Assembly (NCBI GenBank): GCA_934438135.1
Contig: CAKSBP010000079.1
Coordinates: 1 to 9,677, forward strand
Source: an uncultured Clostridium sp.
GTDB lineage: Bacteria > Bacillota > Clostridia > Lachnospirales > Lachnospiraceae
DNA length: 9,677 nt
Direction of reading: 5' to 3'
Part shown: in pieces, positions 1 to 6,488 of the stretch
How positions within the stretch are numbered: the stretch's first letter is position 1
Layout of the letters: each line of letters opens with the position of its first letter
Notes under the pieces: model-generated
The model's input: only the letters and a program-made list of their open reading frames with translations
Database searches by the model: none
What the model was told of the DNA's origin: nothing
Translations under genes and position numbers: made by a program

Positions 1-93
1 AAAAAGTGGGGGATTTTAATAGAAAAGGAATCTGAAAGCCTTGAATTTATTGGCTTAGAGATTCCGAGAGATTATATTTATTACAGGAGGTAA
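1..93 (+). CDS. C-terminal tail of an unidentified upstream gene (partial)
   Basis: Frame 1 is open from the first base for 30 codons and ends in TAA at 91-93. The other two forward frames hit stops within about 35 bases. The peptide reads like a real protein end, finishing IPRDYIYYRR, with charged and aromatic residues and no low complexity. Its stop sits between the ribosome site (85-90) and the start (99) of the peptide gene, a 5-base gap. This suggests co-transcription and translational coupling, so the operon promoter lies upstream of the window. I do not recognise the family. It could be another member of the peptide pathway or of the ADP-ribosylation module. Chance openness over 30 codons remains possible. 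Confidence 0.45.
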   Translation, partial: KKWGILIEKESESLEFIGLEIPRDYIYYRR

Positions 94-98
94 CGAAA

Positions 99-281
99 AT
101 GGCATTATCAAACATTTTTGGATGGAACAAGAAGGACGAAGAGCAGGCAAGTGCAGCATGCACAACAGCTTGTGGAGCATCTGATAAGCCGGAAGAAAAA
201 CCAGCAGCATGCGGAAGTGCATGCGGAGCATCTGACAAGCCAGCAGCATGTGGCACAGCTTGTGGAGCATCTGACAGGTAA
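99..281 (+). CDS. ACGX-repeat Cys-rich RiPP precursor peptide
   Basis: This 60-residue peptide has a short leader (residues 1-18, amphipathic, charged KKDEE stretch) and a core made of three copies of AAC-x2-ACGASD(K/R). Cysteines are at 21, 25, 38, 42, 51 and 55. The start is ATG 99, set by AGGAGG at 85-90 with 8 bases of spacing. The maturase gene begins 25 bases downstream. The repeat type and the neighbouring SPASM protein match the family I know as the 'ACGX system', predicted substrates of radical SAM peptide maturases. Within each repeat the second Cys is four residues before Asp (C-x3-D), and the first Cys is four residues before the second Cys. C-x3-D is the spacing used for Cys-to-Asp thioethers in the ranthipeptide freyrasin, so thioether crosslinking is a reasonable inference. 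The product structure cannot be read from sequence. No cleavage site is evident. Confidence 0.85.
   Translation: MALSNIFGWNKKDEEQASAACTTACGASDKPEEKPAACGSACGASDKPAACGTACGASDR
153..278 (+). repeat. Three coding repeats of the precursor core
   Basis: Three 36-base units at 153-188, 204-239 and 243-278 each encode 12 residues, AAC(T/G)xACGASD(K/R). Units 2 and 3 are separated by one Pro codon, and units 1 and 2 by PEEKP. The DNA is well conserved, with TG(T/C)GGAGCATCTGA in every copy, so the array probably grew by tandem duplication and copy number may vary between strains. Confidence 0.85.
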
Positions 282-306
282 GAAATCATAGGAAGGAGAG
301 AATAGG

Positions 307-1371
307 ATGAGCCAGTATTTTTCATTTCAATGGCACATTACAGATGAGTGTGATCAGCGTTGTAAACATTGTTATATATTTTCTGGAGAAGGCTGCAAGG
401 AACTTAAGAGCATGAACTGGAATCAGATGCAGGAAGTAGTAGCAAACTGCGAAGATTTCTGCAAGGTTTATAATAGAATACCATATTTTTATATTACTGG
501 AGGAGATCCTATTCTTCATTCGGATTTCTGGAAATTGATGGTTTTACTAAAGAGTAAAAATATACCATTTACACTTATGGGAAATCCATTCCATCTAGAC
601 GATGAAATTTGCAGGATGCTGAAAGTATGTGGCTGTGAAAAGTATCAGATGTCGCTGGATGGAATGAGAGAAACGCACGACTGGTTTCGAAAACCAGGGA
701 GCTTTGAACTGACACTAGAAAAGGTAGGGTGTCTGAATCATGCAGGAATAAAAAGTGTCATTATGAGTACGGTATCAAAGACTAACATGGACGAAATACC
801 TGATATCATTGATGAAGTTGTAAAAGCGAAAGTTAAGGTCTTTGCATTTTCGCGATATGTGTCTACCGGCGGCGAGGTAGATAACAGTATGATGCCGCAG
901 GAATACAGAAAGCTTCTGGAAATATGTGATGCAAAATACAAAGCATATGAAGCAGCGGGATGTGAAACCTATTTTAATAAAAAAGACCACCTGTGGACGC
1001 TATATGAATATGAAACAGGAAAGTTTAAACTGCCTGAAAATGCAGAGAATGGCATGATTTACGGTGGATGTAACTGTGGCAATTGCCATATAACAATATC
1101 TTCCAATGGTGATATCATGGCTTGTCGAAGAGTTACAAACAGTAAGGTGGGAAATGTGTTTAATGACCGACTGGCAGATGTGTGGATATGCGATATGGAA
1201 AAATATAGAGATTATGACAAATTTACAAAATGCAGTAAATGTGAATTGAAGGCTTGGTGCAGAGGATGCCCGGCTGTAGCCAATGGAATAAGTGGCAGTT
1301 TCTATGGAGCAGATCCACAGTGCTGGAAACTAAAGAATGAAATAACCGGGGAGGCATTGTCATGCCTATAG
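307..1371 (+). CDS. Radical SAM/SPASM peptide maturase, ACGX system
   Basis: This is a 354-residue cytosolic enzyme. The radical SAM cluster motif is C15-x3-C19-x2-C22 (CDQRCKHC), and ITGGDP at 63-68 is the SAM-binding GGE-like motif. The C-terminal SPASM region carries Cys 255, 257, 260, 273, 309, 312, 318, 321 and 339, enough for two auxiliary Fe-S clusters. Such enzymes cleave SAM to a 5'-deoxyadenosyl radical and crosslink Cys-containing precursor peptides; the adjacent repeat peptide is the obvious substrate. The first cluster Cys is only 15 residues from the start, so there is no N-terminal PqqD-like recognition domain. Start ATG 307 follows GGAAGGAGAG (291-300). The 3' end overlaps a 22-codon ORF. 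The general class is certain; the reaction type is inferred. Confidence 0.95.
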   Translation: MSQYFSFQWHITDECDQRCKHCYIFSGEGCKELKSMNWNQMQEVVANCEDFCKVYNRIPYFYITGGDPILHSDFWKLMVLLKSKNIPFTLMGNPFHLDDEICRMLKVCGCEKYQMSLDGMRETHDWFRKPGSFELTLEKVGCLNHAGIKSVIMSTVSKTNMDEIPDIIDEVVKAKVKVFAFSRYVSTGGEVDNSMMPQEYRKLLEICDAKYKAYEAAGCETYFNKKDHLWTLYEYETGKFKLPENAENGMIYGGCNCGNCHITISSNGDIMACRRVTNSKVGNVFNDRLADVWICDMEKYRDYDKFTKCSKCELKAWCRGCPAVANGISGSFYGADPQCWKLKNEITGEALSCL

Positions 1372-1430
1372 AGAAAGATATAAAAAGTGTGGATAAGCTT
1401 AAGTTGGACAGATTGAGAAGATACTGGTAG
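1362..1430 (+). CDS. Possible 22-residue micropeptide overlapping the maturase end
   Basis: ATG 1362 lies 10 bases inside the 3' end of the maturase gene in another frame and runs to TAG 1428-1430. It has a strong ribosome site, GGGGAGG at 1348-1354, 7 bases before the ATG. The peptide begins MPIEKDIKSVDKL and ends RLRRYW; it is basic and helix-prone with no Cys. It fills the gap between the maturase stop and the ribosome site (AGGAG 1431-1435) of the nitroreductase. It could be a real small component, such as a recognition or chaperone peptide. Alternatively it could be a coupling ORF that passes ribosomes to the next gene, or the remnant of a longer gene. I know of no family for it. Confidence 0.45.
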   Translation: MPIEKDIKSVDKLKLDRLRRYW

Positions 1431-1445
1431 AGGAGAAGTGAAGTT

Positions 1446-2024
1446 ATGGCATTAATGGATATTATCAAAGCAAGACATTCAATCAGAAAATACACAGAGA
1501 AACAGATTATCAGAGAAGATCTGGAAAAGATATTAGAGGCTGGAAATTTTGCTCCTAATGCAGGTGGAGGCCAGAGAAGTATGCTGGTTGCGGTGCATAA
1601 TAAGGAAATTGCAATGCATATAGGTAAAATGAACATGGAGCATTTTGATAGAACTCATTTAGCTGGAAGCTATGTATCAAAAGAACAGCCAAGCACTATT
1701 GATGATCCGTTAATCAAGAATGGCTTCTATAATGCACCTACGGTTGTATGCGTATTCTGTCAGGATAACTTTGTTTTTAAGACTGCGGATGCATTCTGCA
1801 TGATGGAAAATATGATTCTGCAGGCAACAGAACTGGGAATTGCATCCTGCATTGTCTCGAGAGGTTATGAAACCTTCAATTCGGAAGAAGGCAGGAGAAT
1901 CATGAAGGAATGGAATGTGCCGGAGGGCTATGCCTGTCAGGGATTTGTGATTCTTGGCTATATAGATGGGGAGCAGCCACATAACAAGCCAAGAAAACTG
2001 GGAAGAATTAAAATAGTAGAATAG
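1446..2024 (+). CDS. Nitroreductase-family FMN flavoprotein
   Basis: This 192-residue protein has the nitroreductase fold. The N-terminal FMN-phosphate motif is R10-H-S12-I-R14-K-Y, followed by APNAGGGQRS at 37-46 (the family's APSxGNxQ-type loop), the helix ENMILQATELGIASC at 121-135, and the closing strand with ILGYIDGE at 169-176. The family reduces or dehydrogenates substrates with NAD(P)H and FMN, usually as homodimers in the cytosol. Its place between the peptide maturase and the flavin-ferredoxin fusion suggests it acts on the peptide or on the redox partner of the pathway; this is inference. Start ATG 1446 is preceded by AGGAG at 1431-1435. Length is normal for the short nitroreductases and no key motif is missing. 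Confidence 0.92.
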   Translation: MALMDIIKARHSIRKYTEKQIIREDLEKILEAGNFAPNAGGGQRSMLVAVHNKEIAMHIGKMNMEHFDRTHLAGSYVSKEQPSTIDDPLIKNGFYNAPTVVCVFCQDNFVFKTADAFCMMENMILQATELGIASCIVSRGYETFNSEEGRRIMKEWNVPEGYACQGFVILGYIDGEQPHNKPRKLGRIKIVE

Positions 2025-2036
2025 GTGGTATGTAAG

Positions 2037-2648
2037 ATGGATTTAGCAACATGTCTTAAGAAGATGGAATTAGTCGGGGTTCTGTCATTTGCAACTGTAG
2101 ATAGCGAGGGAGCACCGCAGATCAGAAATATAAGTGCCATTCATTATGAACCGAACGCATTGTATTTTTTTACTGCAAGAGGTAAGAATTTTTGCAAAGA
2201 ACTAATGGAAGATGGCAGGGTACAGATTTTATGCCATACCAGATATAAAGAGATGATTAGAATTTCGGGTAAAGCGTATGCTGTTGCGTATGATGAGCAG
2301 ACAATGTGGAGAGATATAATCTTTGAGGAACAGCCTTATCTTGCGAATGTTTATCCGGGAGAGACAAGAAATATTGGAATAATATTCTGTATTGATAAGG
2401 CAGAAGTGGAATATTTTAATCTCGGAGTAAATCCTATTTTTAGAGATATATATCGTCTTGGTGATGCTGCAATTACAGAAAAGGGATATTATATAACAGA
2501 TGCATGTATAGGGTGTAGGCGCTGTAAGCAAAACTGTCCGCAGAGATGTATCGAGGAGGGAACGCCTTTTGTAATCAGCCAGAATCATTGTCTGCACTGT
2601 GGAAACTGTTATGAAAATTGTCCTGTTAAAGCGATTGAAAGAAGATAA
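2037..2648 (+). CDS. PNPOx-like flavin protein fused to 2[4Fe-4S] ferredoxin
   Basis: Read from ATG 2037, the protein has 203 residues. Residues 1-145 form a split-barrel domain of the pyridoxamine-phosphate-oxidase-like family (VLSFATVDSEGAPQIRNIS at 15-33 is the typical first strands), expected to bind a flavin. Residues 155-200 hold two ferredoxin motifs, CIGCRRCKQNCP (Cys 157, 160, 163, 167) and CLHCGNCYENCP (Cys 185, 188, 191, 195). The architecture fits electron transfer between Fe-S clusters and flavin, so it may reduce the SAM enzyme's clusters or serve the nitroreductase. It is unlikely to be a true vitamin B6 oxidase. A GTG at 2025 directly after the previous stop is possible, but AGGTGG at 2023-2028 is correctly spaced (8 bases) for ATG 2037, which I prefer. 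Confidence 0.9.
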   Translation: MDLATCLKKMELVGVLSFATVDSEGAPQIRNISAIHYEPNALYFFTARGKNFCKELMEDGRVQILCHTRYKEMIRISGKAYAVAYDEQTMWRDIIFEEQPYLANVYPGETRNIGIIFCIDKAEVEYFNLGVNPIFRDIYRLGDAAITEKGYYITDACIGCRRCKQNCPQRCIEEGTPFVISQNHCLHCGNCYENCPVKAIERR

Positions 2649-2652
2649 TAAT

Positions 2653-3426
2653 ATGAATCAGAGTGAAAAAAGACAGTATTTAATTCGAAGGCTGCTAGAG
2701 GAACAGCCAGAATACGTAAATATACAGATTCCGACAGGAACAAGTGAACAAAAGCAGCTGCTTCGTTCTCTTATGAATATAAGAATGCCGGCTGCAATCG
2801 ATAGAGAGTTTATAAGTATTCAGGATAATTATCTGCAGCAGGTCAATGCGGATAAAGGTATAGTTACGCTTGACGACATGACTAAAGTACAACCTGATAT
2901 TTATATTTGGAAGGGAGATATCACAAGGCTCAAAGTGTCCGCAATCGTGAATGCTGCCAACAGTGGGATGACGGGATGCTATCAGCCTTGCCATAGTTGT
3001 ATTGACAACTGCATTCACACTTATACTGGAATTCAGCTGCGAAATTATTGCAATAATTTGATGACAAAACAGGGGTACGAAGAACCCACCGGACAGGCAG
3101 AGATTACACCTGCGTTCAATCTGCTTTGTGATTATATAATTCATACGGTTGGTCCGATCGTGAAGGGAAAGCTTACCACGAAGCATGAACTCCAATTAAA
3201 ATCATGTTATGATGCATGTCTTAAAATAGCAGATGATAATGCAGTAAATAGCATTGCTTTTTGCTGTATTTCTACGGGAGTATTTGGCTTCCCAAATAAA
3301 AGAGCTTCTGAAATTGCGGTACAGACAGTTAAGGAATATAAGAAAGAAACAGATTCTGAGATAAAGGTGATATTCAATGTTTTTAAGGAAGAAGATAAGC
3401 AGCTCTATGAGCAGTTACTCAGATAA
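2653..3426 (+). CDS. Zinc-type macrodomain, protein ADP-ribose hydrolase (MacroD class)
   Basis: From ATG 2653 the protein is 257 residues. An N-terminal helical extension (1-80) precedes the macrodomain (about 81-257). ADP-ribose contacts include KGDIT (87-91), VNAANSGMTG (99-108) and STGVFGFPNKRA (207-218). The segment C109-YQPCH114-SC116-IDNCIH is the signature of Zn-dependent macrodomains, where Cys, His and Cys hold a catalytic zinc. These enzymes remove mono-ADP-ribose and are typically encoded beside a SirTM, as here: the sirtuin overlaps its 3' end by 20 bases. In Staphylococcus and Streptococcus the pair acts on lipoylated GcvH-L. The gene starts 4 bases after the previous stop, with a weak AGAAG site (2640-2644). 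A longer version from ATG 2599 would overlap the ferredoxin motifs and is unlikely. Confidence 0.95.
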   Translation: MNQSEKRQYLIRRLLEEQPEYVNIQIPTGTSEQKQLLRSLMNIRMPAAIDREFISIQDNYLQQVNADKGIVTLDDMTKVQPDIYIWKGDITRLKVSAIVNAANSGMTGCYQPCHSCIDNCIHTYTGIQLRNYCNNLMTKQGYEEPTGQAEITPAFNLLCDYIIHTVGPIVKGKLTTKHELQLKSCYDACLKIADDNAVNSIAFCCISTGVFGFPNKRASEIAVQTVKEYKKETDSEIKVIFNVFKEEDKQLYEQLLR

Positions 3427-4312
3427 ATTATCAAAAATAAAAGAGAAAATAGAACAGGCAGATGCTGTTGTAATTGGAGCTGGAGCAGGACTTTCTACTT
3501 CAGCAGGATTTACTTACAGTGGTGAGCGTTTTGAAAATTATTTTTCAGATTTCGAACAGAAATACGGATTTTCTGATATGTATTCCGGTGGTTTTTATGA
3601 CTACGACACATTAGAGGAATACTGGGCGTATTGGAGCAGGTATGTCTATGTAAATCGTTATATGGATCCGCCCAAACGCCTGTATCAGAATTTGTTTGAA
3701 TTGGTGAAGGATAAAGATTATTTTATACTGACAACAAATGTAGATCATTGTTTTCAAAAGGCCGGTTTTCCTAAGAGCAAATTGTTCTATACACAGGGGG
3801 ATTATGGACTGTTACAATGCAGTAAACCTTGTCATTTTAAGACGTATGATAATGAGGAAGTTATAAGAAAGATGGTGCTAAGCCAGGGCTTTAAGATAGA
3901 AGAAGGAAAGCTGGTGAAAACACAGAATTTTGATATAAAACTTACTGTGCCGTCAGAGCTTGTTCCGGTATGTCCAAAGTGTGGCAGACCTATGAGTATG
4001 AATCTTCGTGCTGACAATACATTTGTACAGGATGCTGGATGGGATGAGGCAGCAGGAAGATACGAGAAGTTTATGGAAAATCACAGGGGAAAAAAGGTTG
4101 TTTTCATCGAGTTAGGGGTGGGTTATAATACTCCTGGTATTATTAAATATACATTTTGGTGGTATACACAAAACTGGAAAGAAGCATTTTATGTCTGCAT
4201 CAACAAGGAGCAGGCATATATACCGCCTGAGATTGAGAGCAAAGCGGTTGGAATTGATGCGGATATAGAATATGTTATTTCCGAATGGTTTATAAACAGG
4301 ATAAAAGAATGA
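3407..4312 (+). CDS. Class M sirtuin (SirTM), NAD-dependent protein mono-ADP-ribosyltransferase
   Basis: This is a 301-residue Sir2-fold protein. The NAD-binding loop is GAGAGLSTSAGF at 24-35, followed by TTNVDH with N111. Gln130 in YTQGDYG sits where deacetylase sirtuins have the catalytic His. The structural zinc ligands are C138, C142, C189 and C192, and ELGVGYNTPG (235-244) closes the NAD site. The His-to-Gln change and the overall match to streptococcal SirTM indicate ADP-ribosyltransferase rather than deacylase activity. Its partner hydrolase is the overlapping macrodomain gene. The known SirTM target is GcvH-L after lipoylation by LplA2; neither is seen in the window, so the substrate here is open. 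Start: ATG 3407 gives the family's usual N-terminus, but ATG 3377 has a better-spaced ribosome site (AAAGGTGA, 3363-3370) and would add ten residues. Confidence 0.93.
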   Translation: MSSYSDKLSKIKEKIEQADAVVIGAGAGLSTSAGFTYSGERFENYFSDFEQKYGFSDMYSGGFYDYDTLEEYWAYWSRYVYVNRYMDPPKRLYQNLFELVKDKDYFILTTNVDHCFQKAGFPKSKLFYTQGDYGLLQCSKPCHFKTYDNEEVIRKMVLSQGFKIEEGKLVKTQNFDIKLTVPSELVPVCPKCGRPMSMNLRADNTFVQDAGWDEAAGRYEKFMENHRGKKVVFIELGVGYNTPGIIKYTFWWYTQNWKEAFYVCINKEQAYIPPEIESKAVGIDADIEYVISEWFINRIKE

Positions 4313-4512
4313 TATGTACTTGTTCGTAATCCTTATAATTTCTTAGAACAGGTGAAATCTCAATCAGAATTTGAATAGCATAAATCAATTTCTTGGGAGA
4401 GAAAAAACTTTTAAAAAAAAGTGAGTGTTTTTTGATTTCTCATACCAATAGTTAATTGAAAACAACATCCGGCCGAGATGATGGATTTCATGGAAGAAGG
4501 AGGAACAAGTAA
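4313..4512 (+). other. AT-rich spacer between operon and sigma gene, with dyad
   Basis: No gene is recognised here. The sirtuin frame stays open for 21 codons past its TGA, to TAG 4376-4378. An AT-rich dyad follows: AAAAAAC (4402-4408) can pair with GTTTTTT (4427-4433), flanked by GAGA (4397-4400) and TCTC (4438-4441). A smaller inner hairpin is ACTTTT/AAAAGT (4407-4412/4417-4422). The run of T after the dyad could make it a weak terminator for the upstream operon. It could equally be part of an autoregulated promoter for the sigma factor; no standard -35/-10 pair stands out. The sigma gene's ribosome site AAGGAGG is at 4497-4503. Confidence 0.35.
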
Positions 4513-5082
4513 ATGGAGGAAACAATTGAAGACAGACTGCTGATAAAGCTTCTTGCCGAACACACCCAGGAAGGCATGGAGACAGCAATCCGCCTCTATG
4601 GAGGAGCGGTAAAGGCAGTCTGTAATTCCATTTTATCGGGATATACGAAGGAGGATATTGAGGAAACGGTTTCCGACTGTTTCGTAGCATTATGGGCTGG
4701 AATTGGAAACTTTGATCCAGAGCGGAATGTAAGCCTGAAAAGTTATTTATACGGAATAGCCCGAATTACCGCCTTGAATAAAAAACGTTCTCTTGCAAAA
4801 CGGACCGTGACGGAGAACATTGATAACATCGTCAGCTTATCTGATGTAAACGTAGAGAAAGAGGTTATTGGAAAATTAGATCATGCTATTTTAAAAGATT
4901 TGATTTTACATATGAAAAGTCCATCTAAAGAAGTTTTTCTTTACCGTTATTACGAACAGAGACCAGTAAAGGACATTGCAGAGAAACTTCGGATTTCTGT
5001 AAAGAAAGTAGAAAATATCCTTGCCAGAGGAAAAGTCAAACTCAGAAAACAACTGGCAGAAAACGGGGTGTCATTTGAATGA
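4513..5082 (+). CDS. ECF-like RNA polymerase sigma-70 family factor
   Basis: This 189-residue protein has two sigma domains. Region 2 spans about residues 24-90 and includes DIEETVSDCFVALW (48-61) and the promoter-melting helix SYLYGIARITALNKKRS. A linker follows, then region 4 at about 125-182, with the helix-turn-helix PVKDIAEKLRISVKKVENIL (151-170) expected to read the -35 element. No regions 1 or 3 are present, as in ECF-type factors. AAGGAGG at 4497-4503 sets ATG 4513. Its stop overlaps the next start in ATGA (5079-5082), the usual coupling of a sigma factor to its anti-sigma factor. It would direct a small stress or envelope regulon, probably including its own operon; the trigger cannot be read from sequence. 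Confidence 0.92.
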   Translation: MEETIEDRLLIKLLAEHTQEGMETAIRLYGGAVKAVCNSILSGYTKEDIEETVSDCFVALWAGIGNFDPERNVSLKSYLYGIARITALNKKRSLAKRTVTENIDNIVSLSDVNVEKEVIGKLDHAILKDLILHMKSPSKEVFLYRYYEQRPVKDIAEKLRISVKKVENILARGKVKLRKQLAENGVSFE

Positions 5083-6470
5083 AAACGATAGATGAATTAT
5101 TGGAAGAGAAAAAGGTGGATGAAGAATCATTTGAGCAGACGGTGTTAAGTGACGAGGAAATGGAACGGATTTTAAACCGGACTATAGGAAAAATTGAGGA
5201 AATGAAGAAAGAGGAGATTCCTGTGAAAAAGACGACAAAAAGACGTTTTAAAACCATGGCAGCACTAGTGGCAGCAGCAACGTTAATTATGGGTTCCTGT
5301 GTAGCGGCATCTGCATTGCATTTGAATACGGTATTATATAATTATTTTGGAGCAGATGACAAAAATAAAGATAACACATCTTTTGTGCAAATGAATCAGT
5401 CACAGACAAAAAAAGGAGTAACCGTTTCTCTGGAACAGATTATCGGTGATGAGTATGGATTCTATATCTGTCTGCATGTAAGTGGAGCTGACAATGACTA
5501 TTGCAATACAACCTTTGAAACATCTGATGTCAAGATAAAAGGTGTCGATACCCTTCAGTGCAGTGATGTGGAATATTCTGGATGGGATGAAAAAGGTTCT
5601 TCTTATATTATCAATGTACGGACGGCTGATATGCTAAAAGGAAAGCCAATTACCCTAACGCTTTCTAACTTTGGATATTATGAGGATGAGAACGAAGAGA
5701 AGTTTGTAAGTTTATGTGACGACACCTGGAAATTTAATTGGAAACTGAAATATAAAAATGCATCAAAGACTATAAAATCTGGAAAGGAAGTCAAGGTTTA
5801 CGGTGGCAGTGCGACGCTTCATTCTATTCAGGTATCTCCACTGTCTGTGACGGTAAATCTGACAGAAAAGGAAAAGTTTGAGGAACACTGTGATGAACCA
5901 AATGATACAATCCGGGTTCAGCTGCTTGATGGAACAGCCATTGACTCTCGTTATGTAGATGATGTTGATATTTTTAATGATACAACTACCATATCTATGG
6001 CATTTCATAAGATTGTTGACTACAAAGACATTGAAAGCATTACATTTGCAGGGCTTACAATACCTATTCATAAAAATAAGCATCCGATGGAACGAATCAC
6101 CTATAAAAATGAGGCAATGGGACTTTCTGTTTCTATGCCAGAGGAACTATATAATATTACAACAGTAAGTCAGGAACTTAAAAAGGATGAAAATTTTAAT
6201 ACAGATGCTTATGTGCTTGATTTTACAGGAGTAAAAAACGGCATCACTATGCATATGTTCTCGATTCATAAGATAAAAGGCATGATTTCAGAAAAAGAGA
6301 TGGAAATAAAAAATCCATTTATGCAGTATCTTGCTTATAAAGATGGATACACCTATAGCATTGTTTTTGGAGAATTCACTGATGAAAAGCAGATGAAGGA
6401 ATTTACGGATATTATGAATAAGGATGTAGCAACGATTATTCCATACATTGATATTAATAAAAGCAGATAA
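5079..6470 (+). CDS. Membrane-anchored anti-sigma factor-like protein, DUF4179 type
   Basis: This 463-residue protein has a cytoplasmic N-terminal acidic/helical segment (1-55), a single membrane helix at about 58-80 (MAALVAAATLIMGSCVAASA) after a basic KKTTKRR stop, and a large extracellular C-terminal part. The arrangement and the region just after the helix (LHLNTVLYNYFGADDKN) match the DUF4179 proteins encoded directly behind sigma-70 factors in clostridia. The inferred role is to hold the sigma factor at the membrane and release it on an outside signal. The 4-base overlap with the sigma gene supports the pairing. The extracellular half has beta-rich, immunoglobulin-like character and no enzyme motif I can name. 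It lacks the HxxxCxxC motif of zinc-binding anti-sigma factors. Confidence 0.83.
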   Translation: MKTIDELLEEKKVDEESFEQTVLSDEEMERILNRTIGKIEEMKKEEIPVKKTTKRRFKTMAALVAAATLIMGSCVAASALHLNTVLYNYFGADDKNKDNTSFVQMNQSQTKKGVTVSLEQIIGDEYGFYICLHVSGADNDYCNTTFETSDVKIKGVDTLQCSDVEYSGWDEKGSSYIINVRTADMLKGKPITLTLSNFGYYEDENEEKFVSLCDDTWKFNWKLKYKNASKTIKSGKEVKVYGGSATLHSIQVSPLSVTVNLTEKEKFEEHCDEPNDTIRVQLLDGTAIDSRYVDDVDIFNDTTTISMAFHKIVDYKDIESITFAGLTIPIHKNKHPMERITYKNEAMGLSVSMPEELYNITTVSQELKKDENFNTDAYVLDFTGVKNGITMHMFSIHKIKGMISEKEMEIKNPFMQYLAYKDGYTYSIVFGEFTDEKQMKEFTDIMNKDVATIIPYIDINKSR

Positions 6471-6488
6471 CAGGGTAATTGTTTCCTT

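Noticed and set aside
50..78. TTGGCT-17-TATATT as a promoter for the precursor gene
   Set aside because: The predicted start would fall in the ribosome site at 85-90, and an open gene tail runs through the same bases.
153..278. CRISPR-like array
   Set aside because: The repeats are in-frame coding units of one small peptide, with no unique spacers of even length.
47..325. Minus-strand ORF of 92 codons opposite the precursor
   Set aside because: It is the antisense of the repeat array; its apparent repeats mirror the coding repeats, and it has no ribosome site.
2599..2652. Longer N-terminus for the macrodomain gene
   Set aside because: It would overlap the second ferredoxin motif of the previous gene, while ATG 2653 directly follows that gene's stop.
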